Below, one piece after another: positions 31,711-43,948 of a stretch of DNA of 64,000 nt. Position 1 is the first letter of the stretch, and each line of letters begins with the position of its first letter. The notes below the pieces were generated by a model. It did not search any database and had not been told where the DNA came from. It saw only the letters and a program-made list of their open reading frames with translations. The stretch is from Cannabis sativa. Lineage: Eukaryota; Streptophyta; Magnoliopsida; Rosales; Cannabaceae. The position numbers and the translations under genes were made by a program. The stretch spans positions 66,480,211 to 66,544,210 of the forward strand of contig NC_083604.1 in the NCBI RefSeq assembly GCF_029168945.1, read 5' to 3'.

Positions 31711-34700
31711 ATATACTTTTTATAACTGGTTTTTTTCTTTTAAAAATGTGTTTATAAATGTTTAATTAATGTAATTTAGTTATTATATTATTTATAACTG
31801 GTTTTTTCTTTAAGAATTGGGTTTTCAAATGTTTATATTATGTAATTGAGTTTTTATAGTCTCTTTTAACCGGTTTCTTTTGTTAGTTTTTTTAACATAT
31901 TTTGTGTTTCATTTGTTGTTTTATTATTATAACCGGTTTCTAAATTTCTTTTTGAGCTTTTTAAAAGTGTTGTTTTTGTATGTTTTTTTAACCGGTTTCT
32001 TTTTTGTTTTTCAAGGTTAATGTTGATCCTTCTGATGGCGATTTTGTTCAACATGTTCAATCTGGAACTAGTTCTAAAGTTCCAGTTGAAAAAGAGATTC
32101 AGCCCTCTGTCAGGGAAACTCGTGGCCGGAAAAAAAATGTGTTCATATGTTTATAATTTTGTTCTTTGTTACTGTTTGTGAATGTTGTTTTTCTGATGTA
32201 TATTTATCTTTTTTGTTTTCTGTTTTTTTCAGGCCACAGTGGCTGGTTGTGATCTTCCCAATCCGTCGGTACGTCGTACAACACGTTCTGGCGTTAAATC
32301 TGTTGCGTCGAAGGGCCCTAGTCCTTCGATAGCTGAAGAGTCCGTTAAAAAATCCACTAGTTTTTCGAATGTGGTAAGTGCTTTAAGTTTTTCATTTTAC
32401 ATATATGTTTTGTTTTTATTTTTAATGTAATTTTTATTTATGGAACCAGTTATTTTATTTATCATGTGCTTGTTGTTGTTGTCACTGGCTAAATCTTATT
32501 TTATAACTGGTTTTTTAACAGGATGTTTACTTGAAGATGAAAACGGAGCACCGGTTCACAAGTAAGCTCTAGATTTGGAATAACCCGTGGGTTATTGAGG
32601 AGATCAATGCAAATCTTACTCCTTCTCAAAAGGCGTTATTTTTTACGACGCCTTTTTAGCAATTTTTGAAGATGGGCATTGTTAAGTGGCACATTGCCCT
32701 GCCTCACCTTGCTTTAGTGAGGGAGGTTCATCAAGAGAGGGAGGATGTAGAAAAGTGGTTCTTAATCCGGGACAGAGTTGTCCGTTTCGGTTTGGAGGAG
32801 TTTGTCTTGATAGCGGGGTTAAGTCCGGAAGGGTCATTTGACTTGAACGATTTTAAACAGAAGATGTCGTTCAAGAAGAAGATGTTTCCTGATTTGACTA
32901 TTAAAGTCATTTAAGAACAAGTTAGAGCAAGGTTTTTGGCGGGAGAATTTGATGATGATGATGTTGACGCTGTGAAGATGGCGATTGTTTATTTGTTGAG
33001 TCACTATTTATATGGGTATGAGAACAGTAAGAGAGTCGACAATGAGTTATTTGGTTTTGTGGATGGCGATTTGTCTGAGCTAAGGAATATCGCATTTGGT
33101 AAACTGCTGTGGGATAGGACTTTCCACTACATGAATTTTGCCTTCAAGGACGGTGATAATATATATTACAAGATTGAGAAGGCCAAGGAAGAAAAGGATA
33201 AGTTTTATTCTTTTAAATTCCAAGGGTTTCCATTTACTTTCCTAATTTGGTTGGTCGAGATACTACCAAGCCTGTCTCCTAATTACTGCAAGAGGATTGC
33301 CAATACGTATCCTCGAATGTTGAATTGGGAGAGTTCATATAAGAAAAAAATCGGTGGATATTCAAAACTTGTTTATGAGGTTTTTAATAATTCTGAGGTA
33401 CCTTTCAATTATTATAACTGGTTTTTTTTTTTAAAAAAAAAAAAATAGTGTATTCATAACTAGTTTTTAATATGTTTGATTTCTTTCCAATTTTTTAGGC
33501 CACTGTGAAGAATTTTTATCCTGTTGGCCGTGAGCTAAGCTGCCTTGCAAAACCTCAAATTTGAACTGGTTTATCTTCTAAAGAAACCTCGAGGTTTCGA
33601 TGGGAAGGTATGCCTTTTTTATGCATTCTTTTACTTTTTGGTTGTGTTTTTACAGTTTGTTTTTTTATTTAGTTTCTTATTTTTTTTCTTATATGTTTTT
33701 TTGATGTTTGTTATGTATTATTGTTTGTTTTCAGTTTTCAAATTTGGAGAAGGCTTTGGTCTGTATTCAAGATGACCAAAAGAAAATTTTATTGAGTATT
33801 AAAAATTTAAAGGATGAGTTTAATATTAAATTTGATGAAGTCATTGAATTATTGAAGAGCAAGAAATGGTCATCTGTGCCCAAAGATTGTGAGGAGAAGG
33901 TTGAAGATTCTTGCTCTAGGAATCTTGATGTTGGTGGGAATGATAATGAGTTTTCCGATCCGCCGTCACCCGAGGTATTTTTTCTTTTAGTTTGTAGTTT
34001 TTCTGTTTTTATAACCAATTATTTTTTATTTTCTATGGTCTTTTATGTTTCCTGTTTTTTTGTGTTTTATAACTGGTTATTTTTTTTGCAATTTCTGTTT
34101 ATTTTATTCTTTTCCTGTTTAGAAACCGGTTATGACTATGTTTTTTGATCTATCTTTGTAGGTTGTTTCAAAATCCAATCTTTCTGAATATGATGATGAT
34201 ATAGGTGAGCTGCAATTGTCACTCGTTCGGGAAGATAAGGTTGTATGTTTGTTTCTTTGTTATAATGGATGTGTTGATTACCAACTGGTTTTTTTTAGAT
34301 TGTAAGTTTAATTGATTCGTGTTTTTATTCCAAGTTCACTCTGGATTAGGTGAGGGGAGGGATGACGGCGGTGTGTTTTCGTATGAAACGATTACAGTCG
34401 ACCAATCCATTTTGGATTTGGTTGATAGACTCACTCGGGCATATTCTTCCCCACTTAGTGCAAAGAATGAGCAATGGGATTTGGTGTCAATTCCTGAGTC
34501 TGCATCCCCTACTGTGGAAGATGAGGTTGAGGTTCTATATGTAATGCCTTTGCAATCTAGTGTTGCTGTCAAGAGACAAGCAAAACCTAGATTGCATTGT
34601 AGATCTCCTTTTGTCAATGAGTTTGGTTCTTCCGAACCAAAAATTCAGAATAAGAAGGATAAGGAGTCATCTAGTGAATTAGCTTTTGACCCTAAGGTGT

Positions 34701-35760
34701 TGTTTCCTTTTGTTAAAGAGATTGGGATGAACACTGGCACCGAAGATTGCGAGGGATACGTTAAGTGGATCAAAGGTGCTAGGCTATTGAAGAAGAAGTA
34801 TGTTTTTTATTGTTATGTTGTTATTTTTGTTTTTAATAGTTGCTGAGTTTTATTTTTTAACTGGTTTTATTTTTTCATTTTGGATTTTTTTCTTTGTGAT
34901 TTCAGGAACAATGAAAAAATAGCTGGCGACATTGATCCTCCCTTCGATTTTAGCATAGCTCAGATTGATGACAAGTCTTGGTTTGTGATTTTACAGACTC
35001 GTGGTGAAGAATTGACTGATCTAGTATTTAACTGGTTATTTTTTCTTCAGTCTGTTTTATTTTTCTTAATTTCTTTGCTTTTTTTCAATTTTTAACTGGT
35101 TATTATTTTTTATTTATTGTGTGCAGCATCTGAATGTGGTACTCTATTATCTTAAGAGCATCTTATACGATGCTAGTGTTAATAAGAGAGTGGTGACGAC
35201 ATGCTCGTATTTTGATGCAACTATTAAGGGAGTGTATGCTGAATTTATAAAGGCAAAACGTGATCCGAGTGTCATCAGGTATGACAACATGGTCACCGAT
35301 TACATTCTGGGGCAATATAACTTTTGCTTCCAGCCTTGGATCGGTGTTGACGATGTTGTCGGTCCGTGTCATGTCGGTGTTCAACGACATTGGATATTTC
35401 TTCACTTCAGCATTTTAAAGAGGAAGATCTTCGTATTCAATTCCATGAAGAATACAAAGACGAATCAAAAGAAGATCTTGCCTGATCTCCTTGCGTACTG
35501 TGAGTTACTACCATACTTCCTTAATTTCTTAAATTTTTATGATGGTAGGAACGACATTAGTTTGGAGTCAGGCCCTTATGCTGTGCCGAAGGATACTCCT
35601 ATTGCATATGAGTTTGTGGACAAGCTCCCCACACAAAGCAACAGGTAAATAACTGGTTATTTTTAGTCCTATGACTTCTGTGATTCTTTATTTGTTTATT
35701 TTTTCTGCTTAAATAATTGGTTATGTATTGTTATTTATTTTTGTTTTGTTTTTCAGTGAT
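31711..35760 (+). repeat. AACYGGTT motif cluster in introns of the outer DUF1985-Ulp1 gene
   Basis: About 16 copies of TAAC(C/T)GGTT(A/T)TTT lie in the introns, for example near 31723, 31795, 31870, 31932, 31990, 32505, 33417, 34068, 34125, 34283, 34858, 35031, 35093 and 35648. Exons are almost free of it. More copies occur at 23200, 24063 and 24090 left of the inner MULE. Confidence 0.8.
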
Positions 35761-36125
35761 TGTGGTGTATTTGTGATTAAGTATGCTGATCTATTCATCC
35801 GGGGCAAGATTAATGAGATTCCTCCTAATATGGATGAGATGATTACGCACTATCGGGATGACCTCGCTGTGACTGTGTATATCTGTGCCCAGAAAAAGAT
35901 TAACGAAGGATATTCGACTGAAGATAGGCCGAAGGGAAAGAAGTCCAAGAAGAAGAAGTTTGATTCTTGTTAAATATTTGTATTGTTTTCTGGACAGATA
36001 CAATGTTTGTAGTTTTGTTTAGTGTTTTTTTAAAAAAAAAAAAATTTGGAACAATACATTATGTTATGTTAATATTTTCTATGTTAGGTTGACAATATAT
36101 GGAATCAATTTTTATATGTTTATGT

Positions 36126-37641
36126 TGTTGGGTTTTATGCCCTAAATAAAACTCATTTCATATAATCAGATTTACTTATTAATAAAGATCAGAAATAACA
36201 TTTTATGTTGCATGGTTCACATGATTTATTTCATGATTATATGTATATAATGTATGGATTCTTTTTAAGTCCAGAACATATGAATTTGTTAAGATTATAG
36301 TGTTGTCAACACAGTGGAATATAATCTTAATTATATGTTCAAAAGTTTATTCCCTGATTTGTCAGAACACTTGATTTAGACTGACATGGTATAATCAGCG
36401 ATAGGTATTCTTACACCTTGGAAAAGTGTTATGTCCTTTCCAGGACATTGGCAAAGTTTACCAGTATCGGATGTATGGAGTATACATCGGAAGGGACCGA
36501 TATTGAACTTTGATTAGATATATTAAAACGTACCGTAATATCTATTCAATTCAATATCACCTGTTGATCCTAGATCAAATGATCTTAATCCTAATATGGT
36601 TAGGTTCAATCTCAAGAGTGTTACTCGTGTTCTTTGATTTGTTAGTTAAGCCTACTTTTGGGTCAGGGTGATACGTACATTTTGGGAACACGGTAATGCA
36701 ATTGAGTGGGAGCGCTAACATAAATATGGAATCTATAGCTTCTATTTGGCAAATAGAAAGTAAAGGATGATTTCCTTCGAGCTTAACCAAACGAAGATAA
36801 ATGGTGGAGATCTCATTTCACTTAGCTGAAATATCATTTATACAGGGTTAAGTGTTTTAAGGATAAAATACATTGTAGGGTGTTACGGTAATTTAATCCC
36901 TTTACAGTGTAAATCATCTATATAGAGGATCATTGATCACATTAGGGTTATAACAATGGATAACTAATGACGTGTCTATATCGTGGAACATATAGAGCGT
37001 TCTATATGACTGAGAGTGCAATTCCAAGTTCTAAGTGTGGATTCAATGAGGAATAAATAAGTTAGGGAATTTACTTGGTAAATTCGGTTCAACTTATTGG
37101 AAGCTCGGTTATATAGACCCATGGTCCCCATACTAGTTGAGACCATACTGCTTGTAAGACTCAGTTAATTGATTTTAATCAATCAATTATAATTCTAAAA
37201 GTTAGACTATGTCTACTTTATGAATTCTCACTAAGTAAGGATGAAATCGTAAATAAAAGGGTTTCTAGGTTTAATTATTAATTGAGAGACTTTGCATGTC
37301 TAATTAATAATTATTTTAAATGACAATATTATTTAATAATCTATTTTAGTTATTAAATAATTAGTTTTGGCATTTAAATGATTAGAATTGGAAAAGTGGC
37401 ATTTTTGGAGAAATAGAAATAAAATTGAGGAAACTGCAAAATCCAAGTGAGGCCCATGAAACTCCATGGCCGGCCACCTCTTTGATTTTCCCATTTATTA
37501 TTTTCAATTTTAATTGCCATGTAATTGCTAATCTGAACGGAAGGAGTCATAATATTCCGCTGCACCCACTTTAAGGTTTTCTAACTTTATATGTGTTTAT
37601 TTTCATTGTTTTAGAATTCATATTAGGTTGTTAATCCAACA
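36126..37641 (+). mobile_element. Solo LTR, 1.5 kb
   Basis: Begins TGTTGGGTTTTATGCCC and ends GTTGTTAATCCAACA, giving the TGTTGG/CCAACA inverted termini of a plant copia LTR. No second copy and no internal retrotransposon sequence follow, so it is solo. Flanks TATGT (36121-36125) and TACAT (37642-37646) agree at three of five positions, a weak TSD. It lies between the 3' ends of the two convergent outer MULE genes. Confidence 0.75.
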
Positions 37642-38268
37642 TACATGATAGTAAATAGATCTTGGTAAAATAATTTCCAGCATATGTATACTTTTAGTTT
37701 TTTCTGATTTTTCTTTTTGTAATACATATTTTAATGGTTTTTACATTTTCCTTGTGAAGTGTTGTTGTTACATTGTGTTTTGTTTGTATAGTTTTTTGTT
37801 TAATTTTAACCGGTTTTTTCATGTTTACTTAGATTGCCCAATGTTATTTGTATATTTTATCGGTTTATTTTCCAGTTTGAAAGGTCGTTGTTTAATGTTG
37901 ATTTTTTTTAACCGGTTATTTGTTTAGTTATCTTATATATTTTTTTTTGTTATTAAGTTGTTTGTATTGTATATATTATATAGAACCTTTTTTTTATAGA
38001 ACATGTATTTTTGGTTCATGTTTAAATATAATCAGTTTCATTTTCGTTGTTTTCTTTTGTTTTGGTGCATTTTGAATATACCCGGTTTTTTTGTTGTTTT
38101 TTTTTACAAGGCAATTCTATATTATGAAAATTTTCATTTTCATTCAAAACCAATTATGTTTGAAGATATAGTTCATGATCAACAAATATTGAAACGATTA
38201 TTGGAACATACAAAATCAAATATATATTTTTTTTATTGTAAATGTCTCTTTGTATTCAATAAAACTGG
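37642..38268. other. 3' flank of the outer transposase, AACYGGTT-rich
   Basis: T-rich DNA with motif copies near 37808, 37908 and 38262 and variants at 37858 and 38080. No gene. Confidence 0.6.
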
Positions 38269-40852
38269 TTATTCTTGTTGTGTCTTTGCTTTCTTGCGCC
38301 TTGGTTGTTTTGGTTCTTGTTGCTTTGGTGGTAGAGCTGGATTAGTGCATGTTTTTCTGTTGTGCCCTGTCTTCTTGCAACGTCCACACTTTAGTTGTAC
38401 CTTTGGCTCTCCTTTTGAACTTATTCTTCTCCTCCTAGGTCTCCCTGCTCTCTTTTTTGTGTTTGGGGGTAGGACTATCATTTCCAAGCTCTCAGGCAGT
38501 GTCCACTCACTTTCATTTGGTAATGGGTTCACTGTTGTGTCATATGTTGCTTTCATTTCGTCAGTTTTGTAGTAGTCCGCAACATAGTCGTAAACTCGCA
38601 ATCCTCGTTTCGAGAATACAGCTATTGCATGAGCACATGGGATTTCATCTTGCTGGAACCGGTTACATTCACATGTTTTGTCTAGTAAATTGACTAGGAA
38701 TTTCCCTTTCTCTAGCACATTCACTTGGTGGAGTATAGTTGTGACTGGTGTAACCTGTTATTTTAAACAGAAAAAATTATTTTATAACCGGTTATTTTAT
38801 ACAGCTATTCAATTTTTTTAATGTGTACTGTCTGTATATATCTATAAGTTTAGTTGTTTACCTCATATTTTCTTGCTTGAATAAAGTTGTCTCTGAGTAT
38901 TTTTTCTTTCACTGTTGAAACTTTGGTGAATGTTCCATGTGCTTCGTTGCCGTTTGTCCAAACCCATTTTTGTACCAAACTTCGAAGACTCTCCATCATT
39001 GTAGTGATAGGCAGTGTTCTTGTAGCAAGTATTGCTAAATTTATCGACTCAGCTATGTTGGATGTCATCATTGTGTACCTTCTGGTCGGGCAGTGGCATC
39101 TACTCCAATATTTGTATCCTATTCTCTGAAGATAAGGTCTGATTCTGCTGTCTATTTTGTCGAGTTCTGACATGTATCCTTCAAATGATTTCGTGTTGTA
39201 TGTCTTGGCGGCTTTGACAAAGTTTAATGTAAGATCTTCCCCGTGTATTCTAAAATTGACCTTAATATTGTTTAGCAAGTGGAATATGCATGCTCCACGG
39301 AATATGTTTGGGTAGACAATTGTTACTGCTTTCTCTATGCTTTTGTGCTGGTCTGAGATGATTGTCATGCCTGCGAGTGTATGTCTGTTTTAACCGATTT
39401 TTTTGTTACTTTTTTTTTTTGAAACCGGTTATTTATGTTAAATAAGTCTAACAAACAATAGGAAAACTATTACAATAAAAATGATGTATTTTCTTTATAT
39501 TTATGCTTGAACCAGTTTCTTACCTTCTCTTTCTCCGAATGTTTCTCTTAGCTTGTGGAAGAACCACTCCCATGATGAATCATTCTCCGAGTCTCTTATT
39601 CCGAATGCCAATATGAATATGTGGTTATTAGCATCCATTGTTGATGTTGTAAACAACGTCCCTCCGTATGTTGTTTTCAAGAATGTGCCATCTACCACAA
39701 TCACCGGTCTGCAATGAATCCATCCTCTAATTGAGTTTGACAGTGCTAGGAACATGTACTTGAACCGGTTCTTATTGTCTGTTATCAATTCGGTTACGGT
39801 GCCTGGATTTGCTTTTTTTAGCATATGAAGGTACATTGGGAGTTATTGGTATGAGTCTTCTGGCTTTCCTCTTGACAATTCTAGAGCCTTCTCTCTTGTT
39901 CTCCAAGCCTTTTGATATCCCATCGAGACCCCAAACTCGTGTAGCAAGTCCTTCATGATGTCATTCGATGCATGCTTCCTGTTTATTGAGTCGTACTTCT
40001 TCTTTACTATTTGAGCAATAGTATTATATGTTGCTTGCCTGTGATCTTCCACTATGACATCCAATGAGAAGGTGTGGTTGTTGACATATTTTCTAATCTT
40101 GAATGTTTGTGTTTGTTTCAACTTTGAAGTGCGCATAAATCATTTACAATTTTCGTCAACACATGTAACCATGTATTCCCTCGGCTCGGACCTCTTCGTT
40201 CTGATTTGAAAGTTCTTTATCATTGCATAGAATCCGATTGCCGTTTTCAGTATGTTCTTGTCACTGGTCCTTCTTCGATCTCAAGCACCATGTAATCTGT
40301 GATTATCTCTATTTCCTCATCCCTTCTCTTTTTTGTTGCTTCATTGGATTGCTCTATTATAAAGTCTGCAACTTGTTCAACCATGGCAAACATGTTGGGG
40401 GCAATTGTATACTGACAATAATCATGATTTGAATCTTGTCCTTCAATATCAGATTGTTGGTTGAATGGTTCGTCGTGTATTTGTAGAACCAGTTCCTCCA
40501 CTGTCTTGGTTTGCTCTTGTATTGGTTGGTCTGAAGACTGATTTTCCACTATTTGTATAGCCCTTTCTTCTGTAGTTGTGATGCATAGTGGAGAATCAGT
40601 TACTCCAGCTTGTGATTTTCTCAGCTCAATGTAGAACTTGAGAGAATTGTCACTCAGTAGCTTCATCGATGTTGTCCCCGGTGATATCTGGTAGGATATG
40701 TCTATGTTGCTTCTGTTGCAGTTGATCTCTGTTTTTATCAGCTCCATCAAGTTTGCTAGTGATGAATTGGTTGGAATTAGAATTCATGTCATTGTGTAGT
40801 CATCATAATTTGTATTTTCCCTCCACTGACCCCCATATTTGATGACACACAT
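38269..40852 (-). pseudogene. Outer MULE MURA-type transposase, 3 exons, broken
   Basis: Minus-strand exons about 40852-39524, 39370-38862 and 38754-38269. It opens with MCVIKYGGQW. Disabling changes are TGA at 40784-40786, a frameshift near 40250, TGA at 40140-40142 (Trp expected in the CXXXXCXW motif) and TAA at 39843-39845. Domain order is canonical: FAR1/MuDR-like DNA-binding region (YMVTCVDENCK; FKIRKYVNNHTFSLDV), KKANPGTVTELI, then MULE DDE transposase with VIVVDGTFLKTTYGG (Asp 1), MTIISDQHKSI (Asp 2) and TSNIAESIN (Glu). Next are a SWIM zinc finger CECNRFQQDEIPCAH and a C-terminal zinc knuckle CGRCKKTGHNRKTC. All three catalytic residues remain. It would cut and join the element's TIRs in the nucleus if expressed intact. 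Confidence 0.92.
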
Positions 40853-41830
40853 GATTTATTCCATACCTGCAATTTTAGGAAAAAAGTAATATCAGAATAT
40901 TATTGAAATGTTTTGTTTGGAACCAGTTATTTTTAAAAAATTATAGGTGTTATTGTTTTGGTTTTAGGTTTTTTTGTTTTTTGTTTTTTATTTGTCATTT
41001 ATGTTTTTGATAATTATTTTGCATTTTCAAAGAAAAATTCTTTTTAAAATTTAAGTGTAATTTTTTTTAACTGGTTTTTTTTTTCTTTTAATTTTTTAAT
41101 TGTATGTTTTGCTATATTTTTTAATATTTTTCAAGTTTTTTAACCGGTTTTTTTTTTTTCTGTTATGTTTTATTATTTGTGACTTTCTTTATTTTTTAAC
41201 TATTTTATGCAAAAGTAATATTATATTATTATATTTTTGTATTTAGAACCGGTTATTTTTAAATTGTATTTAGAGAATCAATATTATAAGTGAGTTTTTT
41301 AACTAGTTTTTAAGTTTTAACTGATTTGTTTTATGTTATATATATTGTTGTATTTGTTTTAATTTTGTTTTCTTGTAGCCTTGTTAAATGTAATGTTTTG
41401 TTGGAATCTAATTTTATTTTTGTATTTGGAACTGGTTTCATTTAATTTTTATGTTTTATTGTGTAAGTTAGTTTTTTAACTGGTTATTTTTTAAAAAATT
41501 ATAGGTGTTTTAAGTTTTTAACTGTTTTTTTTTTGTTTATTTTCTAGTTTTAAGTGTTATTGTTTTGTTTGTTTTGGTAAAAATTATTTTTAAAATTATT
41601 TTTTTTAATTGGTTTTTATTTTTTGATTGTATGTTTTGTTATATGTTTTTAACTATTTTTCACGTTTTTGATTGTTTTTTTAACCGGTTTTTTTTCCTGT
41701 TATGTTTTGTTATATGTGACTCTCATTATTTTTTTCTCTGTTTTTAACTGGTTATTTTGGTTCCGGTATATATTTGTTTTGCATGTGTGTTTTTGATTTT
41801 GTATATTGTTTTAACCGGTTATTTTTTTTT
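40853..41830 (+). repeat. AACYGGTT motif cluster upstream of the outer transposase
   Basis: About ten copies of AAC(C/T)GGTT with a T-rich right flank, near 41068, 41140, 41248, 41430, 41478, 41684, 41746 and 41813, plus one-base variants. The T-rich side points the same way on the plus strand as in the Ulp1 gene, so relative to the transposase gene it is antisense. Confidence 0.75.
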
Positions 41831-42600
41831 TTATATATGTGTTCATTAAAATGTCGCGTAATGTTTATATACCATTAATGCTTATATACCTGTAATGTGT
41901 ATTATTGACAATTGTTATTCCAATTTTGATTCTGTGTATAATTTGGTTTGTTATTTTAGTTTTTTGTTTTCAATTTTAATTAGCATTGATTTTTCAAGTT
42001 ATAAAGATAAGGAAGAGGATCAGAAGCAATTGAAGAGCTTACCTGAAGACGATCAGAGCTGTAGAAGACGATCGGAGGTCGATGATCGTTGCTGAAGCTC
42101 TCTCTTCAGTCGATGAAAATTTTTGGTTTTGAGATCGACTTTCTGCGCATGTTTCTTGCGTTTGAGATGATTAGTATAACCTGAAGAACTTTCCGGAGCT
42201 GGAAAAGACGATCGGAGGCGGCAATCGTTACTGGTTTTGGAGAAGACGATCGAAGTCGACTGATCTTCGCGTTTGAGTTCGGTTTGCAGATCGAATTGCA
42301 GTGATCAATCGCAGCTGGTGATTGTGCGATTCCGAACGTGATGATCGGAGAGAAAACCGCAGAGATTAGGGAGAGAGAAATCGAAGTGAATGGATTCTGT
42401 TATATTTTCAGTTTGGTAAGTATGGGTTTTTCCATTTTAAGCATATTTATATGTTTTGTGCATTCCTATATTTTTCCAGTTAATTATTTTTTTTTTCATA
42501 TATTTTTCATTTATTTTTTTCTGCCATGAAAAGGTAAATGACAACAAAAAAAAATTCCATATTTATGAAAAATCCTATTAATTTGGGGATAAAACGAGAA
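41831..42600 (-). other. Right leader and end of the outer MULE
   Basis: 42000-42400 holds GATCG-rich sequence with repeated AGAAGACGATCGGAGG-type units (42050, 42066, 42205, 42242), probably the transposase 5' leader. The terminal ~100 bp show the weak inverted similarity with 22226-22310. Confidence 0.45.
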
Positions 42601-43306
42601 ATGCCTCTTTTTTTTGTCAGTTAACTAAAAATGCCTGCATATTAAAATCTATTCAAATTTACCTACTTTTATAAGGTTACTATCTAATTTACCCTTATAC
42701 ATGTTACCTTAATTAATAGCTGGTGGGTATTCATATGATTGGGGAGGCCTTAATTGTATGAAATAAGAGGGGCATAATTGGAATAATAGTTAGAAAAGAG
42801 GGCATAAATTAATGAGTTTTAAGAAAGAGATAAAAATGAGATGGACTCCCTTAAAAAGGGTATACCATCTAATTTCCTCAATTATTTACCATCTATCTGT
42901 TTTGGGCCCAACCAAGCCCAATTCTATTCCTAAACCTATCATTTTACTTTCCCCTTCTTTCAACTCTCTCATGATCTCTCTCTCTCTATCTTCTCTCTTC
43001 TCTCAGCCAAAAAGTCGCCGCCGACGCCGAGTTCTGCCGGGTGAAGGTAATTTAAAGATTTGATTTCCTCTTTAGTCGCCTTTTTTTGTTTCTTATTAAT
43101 AGATATGTTCTATTGTGCTGTGGTTTGGGAAAAACGAATTGATTGTGGTCATTATTATTTTTAATTTCTTCTTCCGTTTCTCTTGTATTCACATTGTAAA
43201 TTAGGGTTAACTTGTCTCGCTTGGACCGCTGTTCGTCATGTTTCGTTATTTTTTTGTTCTCATTTCAGAATGAAAAGATTTATTGATCCATTTATTGGTA
43301 AAATTA
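42601..43306 (+). other. Upstream region of the INO80D-like gene
   Basis: A CT-rich leader (42950-43047; TCTCTCTCTCTATCTTC) followed by a donor-like AAG|GTAATT near 43048 could be a non-coding first exon of the downstream gene, but no transcript evidence is visible. Confidence 0.35.
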
Positions 43307-43550
43307 GGGCTCTGTTTGGCGTCAACTCTCAAAATCAAATTTTTTGTACTTTGCTTTTTGAGCATTGTTTGTTGTACAATGATATCAGGTTATTTGTTTT
43401 GATATTGTTGTATAATGTATTATCAGCTATGTATATACGTATGTATGAATAATATTTTTGCAGATGATAAGATTTGGGGTTATACAACAAACAATGCGCT
43501 CAAAAGCATTGAATAAAAAACTTGATTTTGAAACTTGACGCCAAACAGAT
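43307..43550. mobile_element. MITE with about 75 bp terminal inverted repeats
   Basis: The left arm CTGTTTGGCGTCAACTCTCA and the complement of the right arm CTGTTTGGCGTCAAGTTTCA continue with matching AAAATCAARTTTTTT and GCATTGTTTGTTGTA blocks. Total about 245 bp, able to fold on itself. Sits ~400 bp upstream of the INO80D-like ATG. Confidence 0.75.
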
Positions 43551-43948
43551 TTTAATTTTATGCATAGTGATTTTGATGGTGATATTAGCATATTTGTTGT
43601 TTTATCCTATGAGAGTTTTGGTTTGTGCCTCTGTGTGTAAAAATGTTCTACTGAAAATATAAGGTAATTATTGTAGTTTTTGTAATTGTGTCTTTATGAT
43701 TTCTTTGTTCAAATTAGATTTGAGTTTGTTTTGAACACGAATATTAGTATGTTACATATTCATCATCAATAATAGAAGAAGAAACAAGAAGGTATATTTA
43801 TTTATTTTATTTGTTCTTTTTTCTTATATAGAAAGAAAGGCAAATGTCGGTAACACTGTACTAGAAGACACAAACAACAACTCGTTTAGCGCTTATTAAG
43901 TAGTTCTTTTCAACTCAGTATTCTACTCACTCACTCACTCAATCACCC
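43551..43948 (+). promoter_or_regulatory. Proximal upstream region of the INO80D-like gene
   Basis: No gene. Ends in a (TCAC)n-like run CACTCACTCACTC just before the CACCCATGGCGG start context at 43949. No clear TATA box. Confidence 0.4.

Larger units (their letters stand above)
23561..35973 (+). pseudogene. Outer MULE DUF1985-Ulp1 protease gene, about 13 exons, multiple stops
   Basis: Coding exons (plus): 23561-23623, 23716-23799, 23939-24052, [inner MULE in this intron], 32016-32138, 32233-32373, 32522-33397, about 33500-33607, 33735-33973, 34162-34239, about 34335-34797, 34906-35023, 35127-35644, 35757-35973. The first five exons encode a basic, low-complexity N-terminus (KKKKRGEVSK; RTTRSGVKS). 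Exon 6 is the DUF1985 region (VREVHQEREDVEKWFLIRD; FGLEEFVLIAGL; PRMLNWE), with three in-frame stops. Then comes a coiled coil (IKNLKDEFNIKFDEVIELL). The last exons form a C48/Ulp1 cysteine peptidase: RHWIFLHFSI with catalytic His, FNSM where family members usually have YDS (Asp to Asn), and SDCGVFVIKYAD with catalytic Cys. DUF1985 proteins include the VANC anti-silencing factors. Exons 7 and 10 have frame problems. Confidence 0.85.
22214..42600. mobile_element. Outer Mutator-like element (DUF1985-Ulp1 plus MURA transposase), about 20 kb with nested insertions
   Basis: Contains two convergent genes typical of plant MULEs that carry an Ulp1-type protease: a DUF1985-Ulp1 gene on the plus strand (23561-35973) and a MURA-like transposase on the minus strand (38269-40852). 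The end regions (about 22226-22310 and the complement of about 42490-42595) share an imperfect inverted similarity (TATGGGATTTTTTTT, CATTTAC, TTTATGGCA versus TATGGAATTTTTTTT, CATTTACC, TTCATGGCA). The ends are therefore approximate and no TSD was found. Nested inside are a second MULE (24154-31702) and a solo LTR (36126-37641). Non-coding parts are full of AACYGGTT motifs. Both genes have several stops, so the copy is dead. Confidence 0.75.
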
